Shown here one piece after another: positions 8,318-16,967 of a stretch of 64,000 nt of DNA. Under the pieces are notes generated by a model. The model was given only the letters and a program-made list of their open reading frames with translations, did not search any database and had not been told where the DNA came from. How positions within the stretch are numbered: the stretch's first letter is position 1; the number at the start of each line of letters is the position of its first letter. Source of the stretch: Pseudomonas viridiflava (GTDB taxonomy: Bacteria > Pseudomonadota > Gammaproteobacteria > Pseudomonadales > Pseudomonadaceae); NCBI RefSeq assembly GCF_900582195.1, contig NZ_UTHA01000125.1:61769-125768 (forward strand), in the 5' to 3' direction. Made by a program: the position numbers and the translations under genes.

Positions 8318-9754
8318 TTAAACCTGGCTGATGAATTTGTGGGTGAGATAGTGCTCGATGCCTTCAATGCCGCCTTCGGAGCCGTGACCGCTTTCTTTCA
8401 TGCCGCCGAACGGAAGCTCGGTCGCGACGATGCGGTACTGGTTGATGCCGATCATCCCGGCCTCCAATCCGTCAGCGACGTCAATGGCCGTGCGCGCGCT
8501 GGAGGTGAACGCGTAGGCCGAGAGTCCGTAGGGCAGACGGTTGGCTTCTTGCAGCCCATCGGCCAGTTCATCGAACGGCATCAGCACGGCGATGGGGCCA
8601 AAGGGTTCTTCGTGCATGACGCGGGCGTTCATCGGCACATCTGCCAGAACGGTGGGCTGGAAGAAGTAGCCCTCGCCTGACAAGGCTTCGCCACCGACCA
8701 ATACCCGTGCACCTTTCTCGACGGCATCGGCGACCAGTTCTTCCATTTTTGCCAATTGCCTTGGGTTGGCCAAAGGTCCGACCTGAGTATCCGGATGCAG
8801 GCCGTCACCGATTCTCAGCGCTTGGGTCGCAGCGACAAAGTGATCGACAAAGGCTTGATAGGCGCCACGCTGGATCAGAAACCGAGTGGATGAAATGCAC
8901 ACCTGCCCGGTGCCGCGAAAGCGGTTGGCGACGCCTTCGATAGCGGCTTTTTCAATGTCGGCATCTTCGAACACCAGCACCGGTCCGTGTCCACCGAGTT
9001 CAAGGGTGATGGGCTTCACGCCTTCGGCAGCGCGTGCAGACAGCAGGCGACCGATAGGCACTGAGCCGGTGAAGGTCACTTTGCGAATGGTCGGCGAGGC
9101 GATCAGATGGCTGGACACTTGATCCGGTACGCCGAAGACCACTTGCAGCACACCTTTGGGCAATCCAGCATCGTCGAGTGCACGCGCCAGGGCCAGCGCT
9201 GTGGAAGGGCTTTCTTCACCGGGTTTGAGAATGACGCTGCAACCGGCGGCCAGCGCTGCCGAGAGCTTGCGCGCCGGAGTGATGGCCGGAAAATTCCACG
9301 GTGTGAATGCGGCCACCGGGCCGATGGCCTGGCGTTTGACCAGTTGCAACACGCCTGGCCGGTTAGCCGGGACCACACGGCCATCGATACGCCGGGCGCT
9401 TTCGGCGAACCATTCGAAATACTCCGCCGCACGGGTCACTTCATCCAGGCTTTCACCCAGCGGTTTTCCTTCCTCCAGGGTCATCTGCGCGGCAATCTGC
9501 GGTGCACGTTCGAGGATCAGGTCAGCAGCACGCTTGAGGATCTTGGCGCGTTGGTCAGGTACGGTCTGACGCCATTGTTCGAAGCTCAGACGAGTCACTT
9601 CAAGGGCGTGATCAAGGTCGCTCGCGGTGGCGAGTGGGACGCGGCCGATTTCCCGGCCGGTGGCCGGGTTGACGACGGCGGCGGTATCGCGCCCTTCGGC
9701 ACTGATCCATTCACCACCGATGAAAAGATAAAGCGGGTCGTAGGAAGTCTTCAT
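8318..9754 (-). CDS. NAD(P)-dependent succinate-semialdehyde-type aldehyde dehydrogenase
   Basis: ALDH superfamily enzyme of 478 residues, a complete length for GabD-type dehydrogenases. Visible elements are the cofactor-binding TPWNFPAITPARKL, the glutamate general-base motif TLELGGHGP and the catalytic cysteine C286 in GTGQVCISS. The C-terminus contains PFGGMKESGHGSEGG, typical of the succinate/glutarate-semialdehyde branch. It is the first gene of the minus-strand operon that continues with the CMD protein and quinone oxidoreductase. It is divergent from a LysR gene 221 bp away, the likely regulator. Substrate specificity is inferred from family only; other short semialdehydes are possible. 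Confidence 0.9.
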   Translation of the reverse strand: MKTSYDPLYLFIGGEWISAEGRDTAAVVNPATGREIGRVPLATASDLDHALEVTRLSFEQWRQTVPDQRAKILKRAADLILERAPQIAAQMTLEEGKPLGESLDEVTRAAEYFEWFAESARRIDGRVVPANRPGVLQLVKRQAIGPVAAFTPWNFPAITPARKLSAALAAGCSVILKPGEESPSTALALARALDDAGLPKGVLQVVFGVPDQVSSHLIASPTIRKVTFTGSVPIGRLLSARAAEGVKPITLELGGHGPVLVFEDADIEKAAIEGVANRFRGTGQVCISSTRFLIQRGAYQAFVDHFVAATQALRIGDGLHPDTQVGPLANPRQLAKMEELVADAVEKGARVLVGGEALSGEGYFFQPTVLADVPMNARVMHEEPFGPIAVLMPFDELADGLQEANRLPYGLSAYAFTSSARTAIDVADGLEAGMIGINQYRIVATELPFGGMKESGHGSEGGIEGIEHYLTHKFISQV

Positions 9755-9975
9755 GATGTGCCCTTCAGTTGGTTGTCAGAGATTCGTAAGAAACCCGGCG
9801 CCTGTTCAGGCGGCCTGTGCAACCAAGTCTATGGAAGGTGCGTCCCTTGATTTAGACGAGCCAGAGGGAATCATTGTTGTCGCCAGAGGTAATATCGAGC
9901 CGCAGGCCGAACGTGTAGCATCCGGGAAAAATGCGCGTTATCACGGGTAAGCGTTAGATCTACAGGAAGGTCGCG

Positions 9976-10902
9976 ATGGATAAGCTTTCGAACATGTCGG
10001 TGTACATAAAGGTTGTCGAGATGGGCAGTTTCACGGCCGTGGCCAATCATCTGGACTCCACAGTCGGTAACGTATCGCGTGCTGTATCTGCGCTGGAAAA
10101 CGTGCTCGATACACGCCTGCTGCAACGCTCGACCCGACGCCTGTCGGTCACCGATGCGGGGCGACGCTTCTATGAGCGCTGCACGAAAATCCTCGCTGAT
10201 CTGGAGAGTGCCGAAGCCGAAGCCAGCAATGCCGCGCTGGAGCCTCGGGGAACACTGCGGGTGCATTGCGTTCCCGGACTGGCCCGGCATCTGGTCACCG
10301 GGGCTGTGCTGGAGTACCGCCAGCAATTCCCGGAGGTGACCGTGGATTTATTGCTCTCGCAACGCATGCCGAACCTGTTGGAAGACCAACTGGATGTCTC
10401 GATTTTGATCGCCCGCGCGCTCCCCGATTCGGCGTATGTCAGCCAAAAGATCGGTGTCAGCCATTGTGTGCTGGTGGCGTCGCCAGACTATCTGGCGCGG
10501 CATGCGGCCCCGGAAACGCCTGAAGACCTGCGTGATCATCAGTGTCTGCTGTTGGGCACCGTGGACTATGTGCGGGACGAGTGGCAGCTCAAGAGCAAGG
10601 CCGGGGACGCGACGTTTGTCCCGACAGGGCCAAGTTTCAGCGTCAACGATATGGATGCGATGGCGCTGGCTATTCGAGAGGGCGCGGGGATTGGCTTGCT
10701 GGCCGGATTTACGGCCATCGATGATTTGCGTTCCGGCAAGCTCGTGCGGGTTTTGCCTGACTACCATACCTATGAGCGCAACGTGTACGCCGTCTACACC
10801 TCGCGGCAGTTTGTCGATGCAAAAATCGCCCGGTTTATCGACACGCTGAAAGATCGGGTTGGCAGTCGACTGGCAGCCACGGCCAAAGCACTGATCGAAT
10901 GA
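9976..10902 (+). CDS. LysR-family transcriptional regulator
   Basis: LTTR of 308 residues with a winged HTH (MSVYIKVVEMGSFTAVANHL, then VGNVSRAVSALENVL) and an effector domain of the CrgA/DsdC-like type (RGTLRVHCVPGLARHLV, SPDYLARHAAPETPEDLRDHQCL). It is read divergently from the ALDH-CMD-QOR operon and most likely controls it. An aldehyde or its precursor would be a reasonable inducer. The ATG at 9976 has AGGAAGG about 7 nt upstream. Confidence 0.9.
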   Translation: MDKLSNMSVYIKVVEMGSFTAVANHLDSTVGNVSRAVSALENVLDTRLLQRSTRRLSVTDAGRRFYERCTKILADLESAEAEASNAALEPRGTLRVHCVPGLARHLVTGAVLEYRQQFPEVTVDLLLSQRMPNLLEDQLDVSILIARALPDSAYVSQKIGVSHCVLVASPDYLARHAAPETPEDLRDHQCLLLGTVDYVRDEWQLKSKAGDATFVPTGPSFSVNDMDAMALAIREGAGIGLLAGFTAIDDLRSGKLVRVLPDYHTYERNVYAVYTSRQFVDAKIARFIDTLKDRVGSRLAATAKALIE

Positions 10903-10925
10903 ATCGCCGCGGAGCAAAAAGGTAT

Positions 10926-10959
10926 TTGCGCCTCGATGAGACCACTCTCCGAGGCGCAA
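10926..10959. terminator. Hairpin between convergent genes (possible terminator)
   Basis: Perfect 10-bp stem TTGCGCCTCG / CGAGGCGCAA, with a further 3-bp pairing inside the 14-nt loop. It lies between the LysR stop (10902) and the DUF2790 stop (10979). There is no T run on either side, so termination efficiency is uncertain. Confidence 0.5.
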
Positions 10960-10978
10960 TGATGGGTGAACAGCTGAC

Positions 10979-11230
10979 TTAGCCCTGGCTGCAACGGCCC
11001 ATGACGTTATAGGCCAGTACGTGGCGTTTGCCTTGCGAATCCTGGTAGGTCATGTGCGTCGGTACCACTGCGCAAACATCCGGCACCGGGTCTTCAGAGA
11101 TGACCTTGGCGACATCCAGGTGGGTGCCGTAGCGATATTGCTCAACCTGTTGAGTCTTTGCAGAACCGTCCTGTGCCGCTACCACTGAACTGAAGCCCAA
11201 AAGTGCGACGATGATCATTGCCGTTTTCAT
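10979..11230 (-). CDS. DUF2790-domain small exported protein
   Basis: An 83-residue secreted protein. The ATG at 11230 has an AGGA ribosome site and starts a clear Sec signal peptide (MKTAMIIVALLGFSSVVAA) cleaved near residue 19. The mature part holds the DUF2790 pattern: YGTHLDVAKVISEDP, a cysteine in VPDVCAVVPTHMTYQDSQG, and a second cysteine near the C-terminus (MGRCSQG) that could form a disulfide. The domain is abundant in Pseudomonas as multiple paralogues of unknown role, often copper- or stress-responsive (family knowledge). A longer in-frame extension upstream has no ribosome site and would bury the signal peptide. Confidence 0.88.
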   Translation of the reverse strand: MKTAMIIVALLGFSSVVAAQDGSAKTQQVEQYRYGTHLDVAKVISEDPVPDVCAVVPTHMTYQDSQGKRHVLAYNVMGRCSQG

Positions 11231-11411
11231 GATGAGATTTCCTAAAGTAAGTTTGGTGTTGCTGGCAGGACGAACTTTAGGCTCGAGGGTTTTGCGGAAA
11301 CAGGCGCGGATCAGGGAAAGACTTTTATCAATTTCGAACACAATCGGGAGGTGTCTGACGTTACGGGCGCTCTACAAGGTCGGCGTGGCGGTGACAGTAA
11401 CCGGGCTTGAG

Positions 11412-11437
11412 TGCCGCGCACCTTCGGATGCGCGGCA
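11412..11437. terminator. Hairpin downstream of SMP-30 gene
   Basis: Perfect 9-bp stem TGCCGCGCA / TGCGCGGCA with an 8-nt loop. It lies 48 bp past the stop of the minus-strand lactonase gene. It has no T run, so it could be a weak terminator or an mRNA 3'-end stabiliser. Confidence 0.4.
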
Positions 11438-11484
11438 AGCTGTGTTTCGACGCTCACGAAACTGTCGCGAGACGAGCCTCGCTT

Positions 11485-12606
11485 TTACAACGCAAACGTA
11501 GTCCCCCGAGTATTCACAAACAGCGAATAGATCGAGTGACTGCTGGCCATGAACAATCGATTGCCTTCGCGCCCCCCAAAGCACAAATTCGGGCAGCGCT
11601 CTGGCAGCGAAATATGACCGATAGCCTTACCCTGCGGATTGAACACGCGCACGCCGTCGAGTTTTTCCAGGTCGGCCTTGGGATCACCGTTGCCGCCCCA
11701 GCCGCACCACAGGTTGCCCGCTTCGTCGCATTTGATGCCGTCGATCGCGGCATAGTCCAGCCCTTCGATGTGCTTGCGGCGCTCGCCGAGTGTGCCGTCG
11801 TCCTTCACGGCGATTGCCCAGATCAGGCGATTGGGCTTGGCGCGACCTTCAACGACGTACAGTGTTTTCTCATGGGGCGAAAAGCACAGGCCGTTGGGGC
11901 CGTTGAGGTCGTCGATGACCCGCGTGACTTTTTTGCTATCGCCGTCGATGCGGTACACGGCGTGGGGTTGGCTCGGGGTGATTTTGTGACCTTCGTAGTT
12001 GTTGCTGGTCTGGAATGGCGGATCGGTAAACCAGATCGATCCGTCACTTTTGCAGACGATGTCGTTGGGCGAGTTGAAGGGCTTGCCGTCGAAGCTGTCG
12101 GCTAGCACGGTGATCGTGCCATTGGCTTCGGTGCGCGTGACGCGCCGGCCTTCGCTGGTGGTAGTGGAGCCTTCACAGACGATCAGACGCCCTTGGCGAT
12201 CCCGGCACATGCCGTTGGAAAAGTTCGAATTTTCGCGGTACACGCTGAAGGTGTCGGTGATTTCGTCCCAGCGCATGATGCGATTGTTGGGAATGTCGCT
12301 GACCAGCAAGTAGCGGCCATCACCGACCCAGACGGGTCCTTCGGCCCAGCGCATGCCGGTGGCAAGTTTTTCAACACTGGCGTTGAAAATACGCAGCTCG
12401 AGGAAGCTGTCGTCGAGGATGTGAATCAGCGGATCTGGGTAGCGCTGACTCAAGGGTTCGGCGGCCTCGGCGATCCGCGTCAGTGCGGTGCTGCCGACGG
12501 TGGCGAGCGTGGCGGAAACGGCGAGGGACTTTTTCAGGAAGCTGCGGCGGGTGTTGCCTTGCGCTCGGTCAGGGCTTTCAGGTCGAGCGGACAGGGATGA
12601 GTCCAT
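11485..12606 (-). CDS. Tat-exported SMP-30/gluconolactonase-family lactonase
   Basis: Predicted periplasmic sugar lactone hydrolase of 373 residues. The ATG at 12606 has GGAGAT just upstream and gives a twin-arginine signal, TRRSFLKKSLAVSATLA, ending at AEA (about residue 50). The six-bladed propeller then shows the metal-binding Glu in MRWAEGPVWVGDG, SDIPNNRIMRW, the conserved FNSPNDIVCKSDGSIWFTDPP and LNGPNGLCFSPHEKTLYV. These match gluconolactonase/SMP-30 ligands (Glu, Asn, Asp). The gene follows the split transketolase pair 123 bp downstream and may have its own promoter or be part of that unit. Tat export places lactone hydrolysis outside the cytoplasm, ahead of uptake by the neighbouring MFS transporter. 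Confidence 0.88.
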   Translation of the reverse strand: MDSSLSARPESPDRAQGNTRRSFLKKSLAVSATLATVGSTALTRIAEAAEPLSQRYPDPLIHILDDSFLELRIFNASVEKLATGMRWAEGPVWVGDGRYLLVSDIPNNRIMRWDEITDTFSVYRENSNFSNGMCRDRQGRLIVCEGSTTTSEGRRVTRTEANGTITVLADSFDGKPFNSPNDIVCKSDGSIWFTDPPFQTSNNYEGHKITPSQPHAVYRIDGDSKKVTRVIDDLNGPNGLCFSPHEKTLYVVEGRAKPNRLIWAIAVKDDGTLGERRKHIEGLDYAAIDGIKCDEAGNLWCGWGGNGDPKADLEKLDGVRVFNPQGKAIGHISLPERCPNLCFGGREGNRLFMASSHSIYSLFVNTRGTTFAL

Positions 12607-12729
12607 GTAGCGATCTCCGTGGTTTTGTTTTTTTTGTGGGAGACGTAGTAATACCTCGTGATAGGACATCGTACAAGTTGCTGGTTGTCGGCGAATTGTA
12701 GGGCGCTTGTCCATAAGCGCCCTGATCGG

Positions 12730-13758
12730 TCAGCGGTCCAGCCAGAGCTTGATCTGCGCGCAGACGGCCTGGGTAGAAATGCCGTAACGATCATGCAGTG
12801 TCGGCAAAGCACCCGCGTCTAGAAACGCATCCGGCAATGCGATCTGCCTGAACGCTGGCGTGACCCCGTTACGCAGCAGCACACCAGCGACGGCCTCACC
12901 GAGACCACCAATAATCGAGCTGTTTTCTGCGGTGACCACCAGACGACCTGATTTGCGTGCTTCGGCAAGAATGGTGTGCTCATCCAGCGGCTTTATCGTC
13001 GGTACGTGCAGCACGGCGACATCCACGCCATCCGCTTGCAGTTCCTTGGCGGCTTCAAGTGCGCGCATGGTCATCAGGCCGGTGGAGATGATCAGCACAT
13101 CGTTACCGGTGCGCAGGGTTTTGGCTTTGCCGATCTCGAACTGATAGCCGTACTCGTCGAGCACCAGCGGTACGTTGCCGCGCAGCAAACGCATATACAC
13201 AGGCCCCTGATGCGCGGCGATGGCGGGTACAGCCTGCTCGATTTCCAGGGCATCGCAGGGGTCGACAATCACCAGGTTGGGCATGGCACGGAAGATGGCC
13301 AGGTCATCGGTGGCCTGGTGGCTGGGGCCGTATCCGGTGGTGAGACCGGGCAGGCCGCAGACGATTTTGACGTTGAGGTTTTCCTCGGCGATGGCCATGC
13401 AGATGAAGTCATACGCCCGCCGCGAAGCAAACACCGCATAGGTCGTGGCAAAGGGTACGAAACCTTCACGGGCCATCCCCGCGGCGGCGCTCATCAGCAG
13501 TTGTTCGGCCATGCCCATTTGATAAAACCGGTCCGGATGGGCCTTGGCGAAGATGTGCAGGTCGGTGTATTTGGACAGGTCGGCGGACAGGCCGACGATG
13601 TCCTGGCGCTGGTCAGCCAGCGCCGCCAGCGCATGACCGAAAGGCGCGGATTTGGTGGCTTGGCCTTCCGAAGCAATGGAGGCGATCATCGCTGACGTGG
13701 TCAGGCGTTTCTTACTCGGCTCGGCAGGCGGCATGGGTGTGTTCACGGCGTTGTTCAT
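12730..13758 (-). CDS. Split transketolase, C-terminal subunit
   Basis: Carries the pyrimidine-binding and C-terminal domains of a thiamine-diphosphate transketolase (342 residues). The TPP-activating glutamate is in FYQMGMAEQLLMSAAAG, followed by FATTYAVFASRRAYDFI; GPSHQATDDLAIFRAMPNL matches the conserved His/Asp loop. It overlaps the N-terminal subunit gene by 4 bp, so the two chains are made as a pair. Split transketolases are frequent in dedicated sugar pathways rather than the pentose phosphate pathway; apulose-4-phosphate transketolase AptAB is one precedent. The neighbours do not include the apiose isomerase or kinase, so that exact assignment is not supported. Confidence 0.92.
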   Translation of the reverse strand: MNNAVNTPMPPAEPSKKRLTTSAMIASIASEGQATKSAPFGHALAALADQRQDIVGLSADLSKYTDLHIFAKAHPDRFYQMGMAEQLLMSAAAGMAREGFVPFATTYAVFASRRAYDFICMAIAEENLNVKIVCGLPGLTTGYGPSHQATDDLAIFRAMPNLVIVDPCDALEIEQAVPAIAAHQGPVYMRLLRGNVPLVLDEYGYQFEIGKAKTLRTGNDVLIISTGLMTMRALEAAKELQADGVDVAVLHVPTIKPLDEHTILAEARKSGRLVVTAENSSIIGGLGEAVAGVLLRNGVTPAFRQIALPDAFLDAGALPTLHDRYGISTQAVCAQIKLWLDR

Positions 13759-14603
13759 TGGTTTTTTCCTTCTTCAAGATTGCGCAGCGCCAGGTCCCAT
13801 TCATGCTCTTCAACACGGATGAAGTGGGTCTTCTCGCGGGTTTCCAGGAAGGGCACGCCTTTGCCCATTTTGGTGTCGCAGATGATCACCCGTGGTTGGC
13901 TGCCGGGATGATTGCGCGCGGCATCGAACGCACTGACCAGCGCCTCCAGATCATTGCCGTCGACGCGCTGGGTGAACCAGCCAAACGCCTGCCAGCGATC
14001 GACGATGGGTTCGAACGAGAGGATTTCACTGGAGTGGCCGTCGGCTTGCTGGTTGTTGACGTCGACGATGGCGATCAGGTTGTCGAGCTTCCAGTGCGAA
14101 GCCGACATGACCGCTTCCCAGGTCGAGCCTTCGTTCAACTCACCATCGGACAGCAGGTTGTAGACGAAGGAGGGCGAGCCTTTGCGCTTGAGCCCCAGGC
14201 AGGCGCCGACCGCGATGCCCAAGCCTTGGCCCAGCGAACCACCGGTGATTTCCATGCCCGGGGTGTAGGCGGCCATGCCCGACATCGGCAGGCGACTGTC
14301 GTCCGAGCCGTAGGTTTCCAGCTCAGCGAGCGGGATGATTTCGGCTTCGATCAGCGCCGCGTACAGCGCAATGGCGTAGTGACCGATGGAGAGGTAGAAG
14401 CGATCGCGCTGCTCCCATTCAGGGTCTGCGGGGCGATGATTCATCGCATGAAAGTAAGACACCGCCAGCAGATCGGCAGCGCCAAGGGCCTGGCCGACGT
14501 AGCCCTGACCCTGGACCTGGCCCATGCGCAGCGCATGGCGGCGGATGTTGTGCGCGCGCTCCGTCAGACTCAGGGATGCAGCGTGTGAAAGATTAGTCGT
14601 CAT
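13755..14603 (-). CDS. Split transketolase, N-terminal (TPP-binding) subunit
   Basis: Thiamine-diphosphate-binding half of a heteromeric transketolase, 282 residues. The TPP motif is LLSDGELNEGSTWEA ... IVDVNNQQADG (the usual GDG starts with Ser here), and GSLGQGLGIAVGA and FYLSIGHYAIALYAAL are family-typical. Its stop overlaps the start of the C-terminal subunit. It sits 17 bp after the MFS transporter gene, so transporter and enzyme are likely co-transcribed. The donor ketose and acceptor aldehyde are unknown. Confidence 0.92.
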   Translation of the reverse strand: MTTNLSHAASLSLTERAHNIRRHALRMGQVQGQGYVGQALGAADLLAVSYFHAMNHRPADPEWEQRDRFYLSIGHYAIALYAALIEAEIIPLAELETYGSDDSRLPMSGMAAYTPGMEITGGSLGQGLGIAVGACLGLKRKGSPSFVYNLLSDGELNEGSTWEAVMSASHWKLDNLIAIVDVNNQQADGHSSEILSFEPIVDRWQAFGWFTQRVDGNDLEALVSAFDAARNHPGSQPRVIICDTKMGKGVPFLETREKTHFIRVEEHEWDLALRNLEEGKNQ

Positions 14604-14620
14604 GATGAAACTCCGTTAAC

Positions 14621-15919
14621 TCAACGATTGACCAGGGCGGCGGGAATGCGCAGAACCAGACTGGCGCCGAGGAACAGCACACCCGTGATCAGGTACATGC
14701 CAATGGCGCTGGAGCCGGTCAGGGTGGTGATCCAGCCGATCAGGTAAGGCGAGCAGAACCCGGCGAGATTGGCGAAGCTGTTGACCGCGGCGATGCCAGC
14801 GGCGGCAGACACTCCGCCGAGCAGTGTGGTGGGCAGCATCCAGAACAGCGACGTCGCCGACAAAATGCCGGAAGCGGCCAGGCACAGACTGAGGATCGAC
14901 AGCGTCGAATTGCCGCCCATCATCGCCGCCAGGCTCAAGCCGATCGCACCGGCAATCATCGGCACGATGAGGTGCCAGCGGCGCTCGCGATGTTTGTCAC
15001 CACTGCGGCCCACCAACAACATCGCGACGATGGCGCACAGGTAGGGCAGGCTGGTCATGAAACCGATGTGCAACGGATCGGAAACCCCCGCATTGCGCAC
15101 CAGCGTGGGCAGCCAGAAGGTGATTGCGTACTGGCCCATCACCACGCAGAAGTAGATGGCCGCCAGCAGCCACAACCGGCGATCGCGAATGAATTCGCCA
15201 ACCGAGGCGTGGGTGACTTTTTGCTGGTCGTCTTCGGCCAGTTCGCGGCTGATCAAGGTTTTTTCTTCGTTATTCAGCCAGGTGGCCTGATGCACTCCGT
15301 CCTTCAGATAGCTCAACACCAGCAGCCCGACGATGACGGTCGGCACCGCCTCCAGAACGAACATCCATTGCCAGCCGGCCCAGCCGTGCACGCCGGCGAA
15401 GTGGTTCATGATCCAGCCGGACAGCGGGCCACCGACCATGCCTGACAGCGGAATGGCGATGAACCACAACACCGTCATGCGCGCCCGACGGTAGGACGGA
15501 AACCAGTAGGTGAGGTAGAGCAACAGGCCCGGTGCCAGGCCGGCTTCGGCAATCCCCAGCAGAAAGCGCAACGCATAGAATTGCCACGCGGTTTCGACGA
15601 AGGCGAACAGCGCCGAGACGATGCCCCAGGTGATCATGATCCGCGCGATCCACACGCGCGCACCGACCTTGTGCAGAATGATGTTGCTCGGCACTTCGCA
15701 GAGGAAATAGCCGATGAAGAACACGCCGGCGCCCAGTCCGTAGACCGTTTCGCTGAGGGCCAGATCGTTCATCATTTGCAGCTTGGCGAAGCCGACGTTG
15801 ACCCGATCCAGATAGGCGCACAAATAGCACAGCATCAAGAAGGGCATCAGGCGCCAGGCGGTTTTACGATAGGCAGAAGAGCGCACGGTCGAAACCGCTT
15901 CGAGCGACAGGGTAGTCAT
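14621..15919 (-). CDS. MFS transporter, anion:cation symporter (ACS) type
   Basis: Twelve-TM permease of 432 residues. The start at 15919 was chosen because a longer reading only adds a non-hydrophobic leader. The ACS signature is clear: MLCYLCAYLDRVNVGFAKLQM in TM1, GYFLCEVPSNIILHKVGARVWIARIMITWG around TM2-TM3, and FLLGIAEAGLAPGLLLYLTYWFPSYRRARM. ACS members import sugar acids such as glucarate, galactonate or tartrate and aromatic acids. With the exported lactonase and the transketolase, an aldonate-like product of lactone hydrolysis is the likely substrate (inference). Confidence 0.92.
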   Translation of the reverse strand: MTTLSLEAVSTVRSSAYRKTAWRLMPFLMLCYLCAYLDRVNVGFAKLQMMNDLALSETVYGLGAGVFFIGYFLCEVPSNIILHKVGARVWIARIMITWGIVSALFAFVETAWQFYALRFLLGIAEAGLAPGLLLYLTYWFPSYRRARMTVLWFIAIPLSGMVGGPLSGWIMNHFAGVHGWAGWQWMFVLEAVPTVIVGLLVLSYLKDGVHQATWLNNEEKTLISRELAEDDQQKVTHASVGEFIRDRRLWLLAAIYFCVVMGQYAITFWLPTLVRNAGVSDPLHIGFMTSLPYLCAIVAMLLVGRSGDKHRERRWHLIVPMIAGAIGLSLAAMMGGNSTLSILSLCLAASGILSATSLFWMLPTTLLGGVSAAAGIAAVNSFANLAGFCSPYLIGWITTLTGSSAIGMYLITGVLFLGASLVLRIPAALVNR

Positions 15920-16019
15920 GATGGTCTGATCTCTTGTTTTTATTGACCGCCAGGCCATCAGGCCCGGCTGCATCATCGATCCAGAACCGCACGGGCCGCA
16001 CAGGCCCGCCCAGAAATAC

Positions 16020-16769
16020 TCAGTGAATCAGCATGCCGCCGTTCACATCCAGAGTGATGCCAGTCAGATAAACGGATAAGTCGCTGGCCAGAAACAGCGC
16101 GGCGTTGGCGACGTCCTGCGCCTCTCCCAGGCGACCCAGCGGAATGCCGTCGATGATGGCGTGACGGCGCTCGTCCTGCATCAGGCCGCCGGTGATGTCG
16201 GTGTGGATCAAGCCCGGCGCGATGGAGTTGACGCGAATGTTGTCCGGACCCAGTTCCCGCGCCATGGCTTTGCCTAGACCCAGCACACCGGCTTTGGCCG
16301 CGCTGTAATGCGGGCCACCGAAAATGCCACCACCGCGTTGCGCAGACACCGACGACATGCACACGATGCTGCCGCTGGCCTGTTGACGCATGAGCGGAAT
16401 CACCGCTTGGGACATGAGCAGGGTGCCACGCAGGCTGACGTCCAGCACCTTGTCGTAGTCCGAAGGACGAATGTCGAGGGTCTTGAGTGGTTGAGTGATG
16501 CCGGCGTTGTTGACGAGGATATCAATGCGCCCGAAGTGTTCGATGATGGTGGCGACGGCTTGCTGAACCTGCGCCTCGTCCGCGACGTTGGCTGCCAGCC
16601 CCAGATGACCTTCGCCCAACGACGCGGCGGCGTCGCGCGCTGCGGATGCATCCAGATCAAGGATCACGACACGTGCGCCTTGTTGTGCGAACGTCGTCGC
16701 GGTAGCGCGGCCGATGCCACGGGCAGATGCGGCACCGGTGATGATTGCGACTTTGCCTTGGAGAAGCAT
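16020..16769 (-). CDS. SDR-family NAD(P)-dependent oxidoreductase
   Basis: Classical short-chain dehydrogenase of 249 residues. It has the cofactor loop TGAASARGIGRATA (residues 11-24), an acidic residue after beta-2 (ILDLDAS, suggesting NAD preference), NNAGI, the catalytic Ser in CMSSVSAQ and the Tyr/Lys pair in HYSAAKAGVLGLGKA. Annotation as 3-oxoacyl-ACP reductase would be generic. Its place upstream of an ACS transporter and a split transketolase argues for polyol or sugar-acid oxidation to a keto compound that the transketolase can cleave. It is the first gene of the cluster, divergent from a LysR gene. Confidence 0.9.
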   Translation of the reverse strand: MLLQGKVAIITGAASARGIGRATATTFAQQGARVVILDLDASAARDAAASLGEGHLGLAANVADEAQVQQAVATIIEHFGRIDILVNNAGITQPLKTLDIRPSDYDKVLDVSLRGTLLMSQAVIPLMRQQASGSIVCMSSVSAQRGGGIFGGPHYSAAKAGVLGLGKAMARELGPDNIRVNSIAPGLIHTDITGGLMQDERRHAIIDGIPLGRLGEAQDVANAALFLASDLSVYLTGITLDVNGGMLIH

Positions 16770-16871
16770 GGAGGTGTTCCTCTAATTGTTTTTATGGGTT
16801 CGGTCCGCAAAGAGCCGATGACTCAGCTTGTCCTCCAGACCGGCCCTGAGCAATAACGCAAACGTCACTGG

Positions 16872-16892
16872 GTGCTGAAAAAAATTCAGCAC
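16872..16892. promoter_or_regulatory. Candidate operator: perfect 8-bp inverted repeat in divergent promoter
   Basis: GTGCTGAA, five A residues, TTCAGCAC. It lies 103 bp upstream of the SDR gene start and 76 bp upstream of the LysR gene start. A dyad in the shared promoter region is what an LTTR recognition site looks like; binding by the adjacent LysR is an inference. Confidence 0.45.
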
Positions 16893-16967
16893 TCGCCAGC
16901 GCTGTCTGCCGATGCTTGAATAGCCACAAGCCCGGCCCAAGCCACTTGCAGCGGAAAAACAATCATC

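Noticed and set aside
9753..9950. Short plus-strand frame in the ALDH/LysR intergenic region
   Set aside because: It overlaps the promoter region and has no ribosome site or recognisable product.
12730..14603. Split transketolase as a sulfoquinovose (sulfo-TK) pathway
   Set aside because: No sulfosugar isomerase, sulfoacetaldehyde enzyme or sulfoquinovosidase is present nearby.
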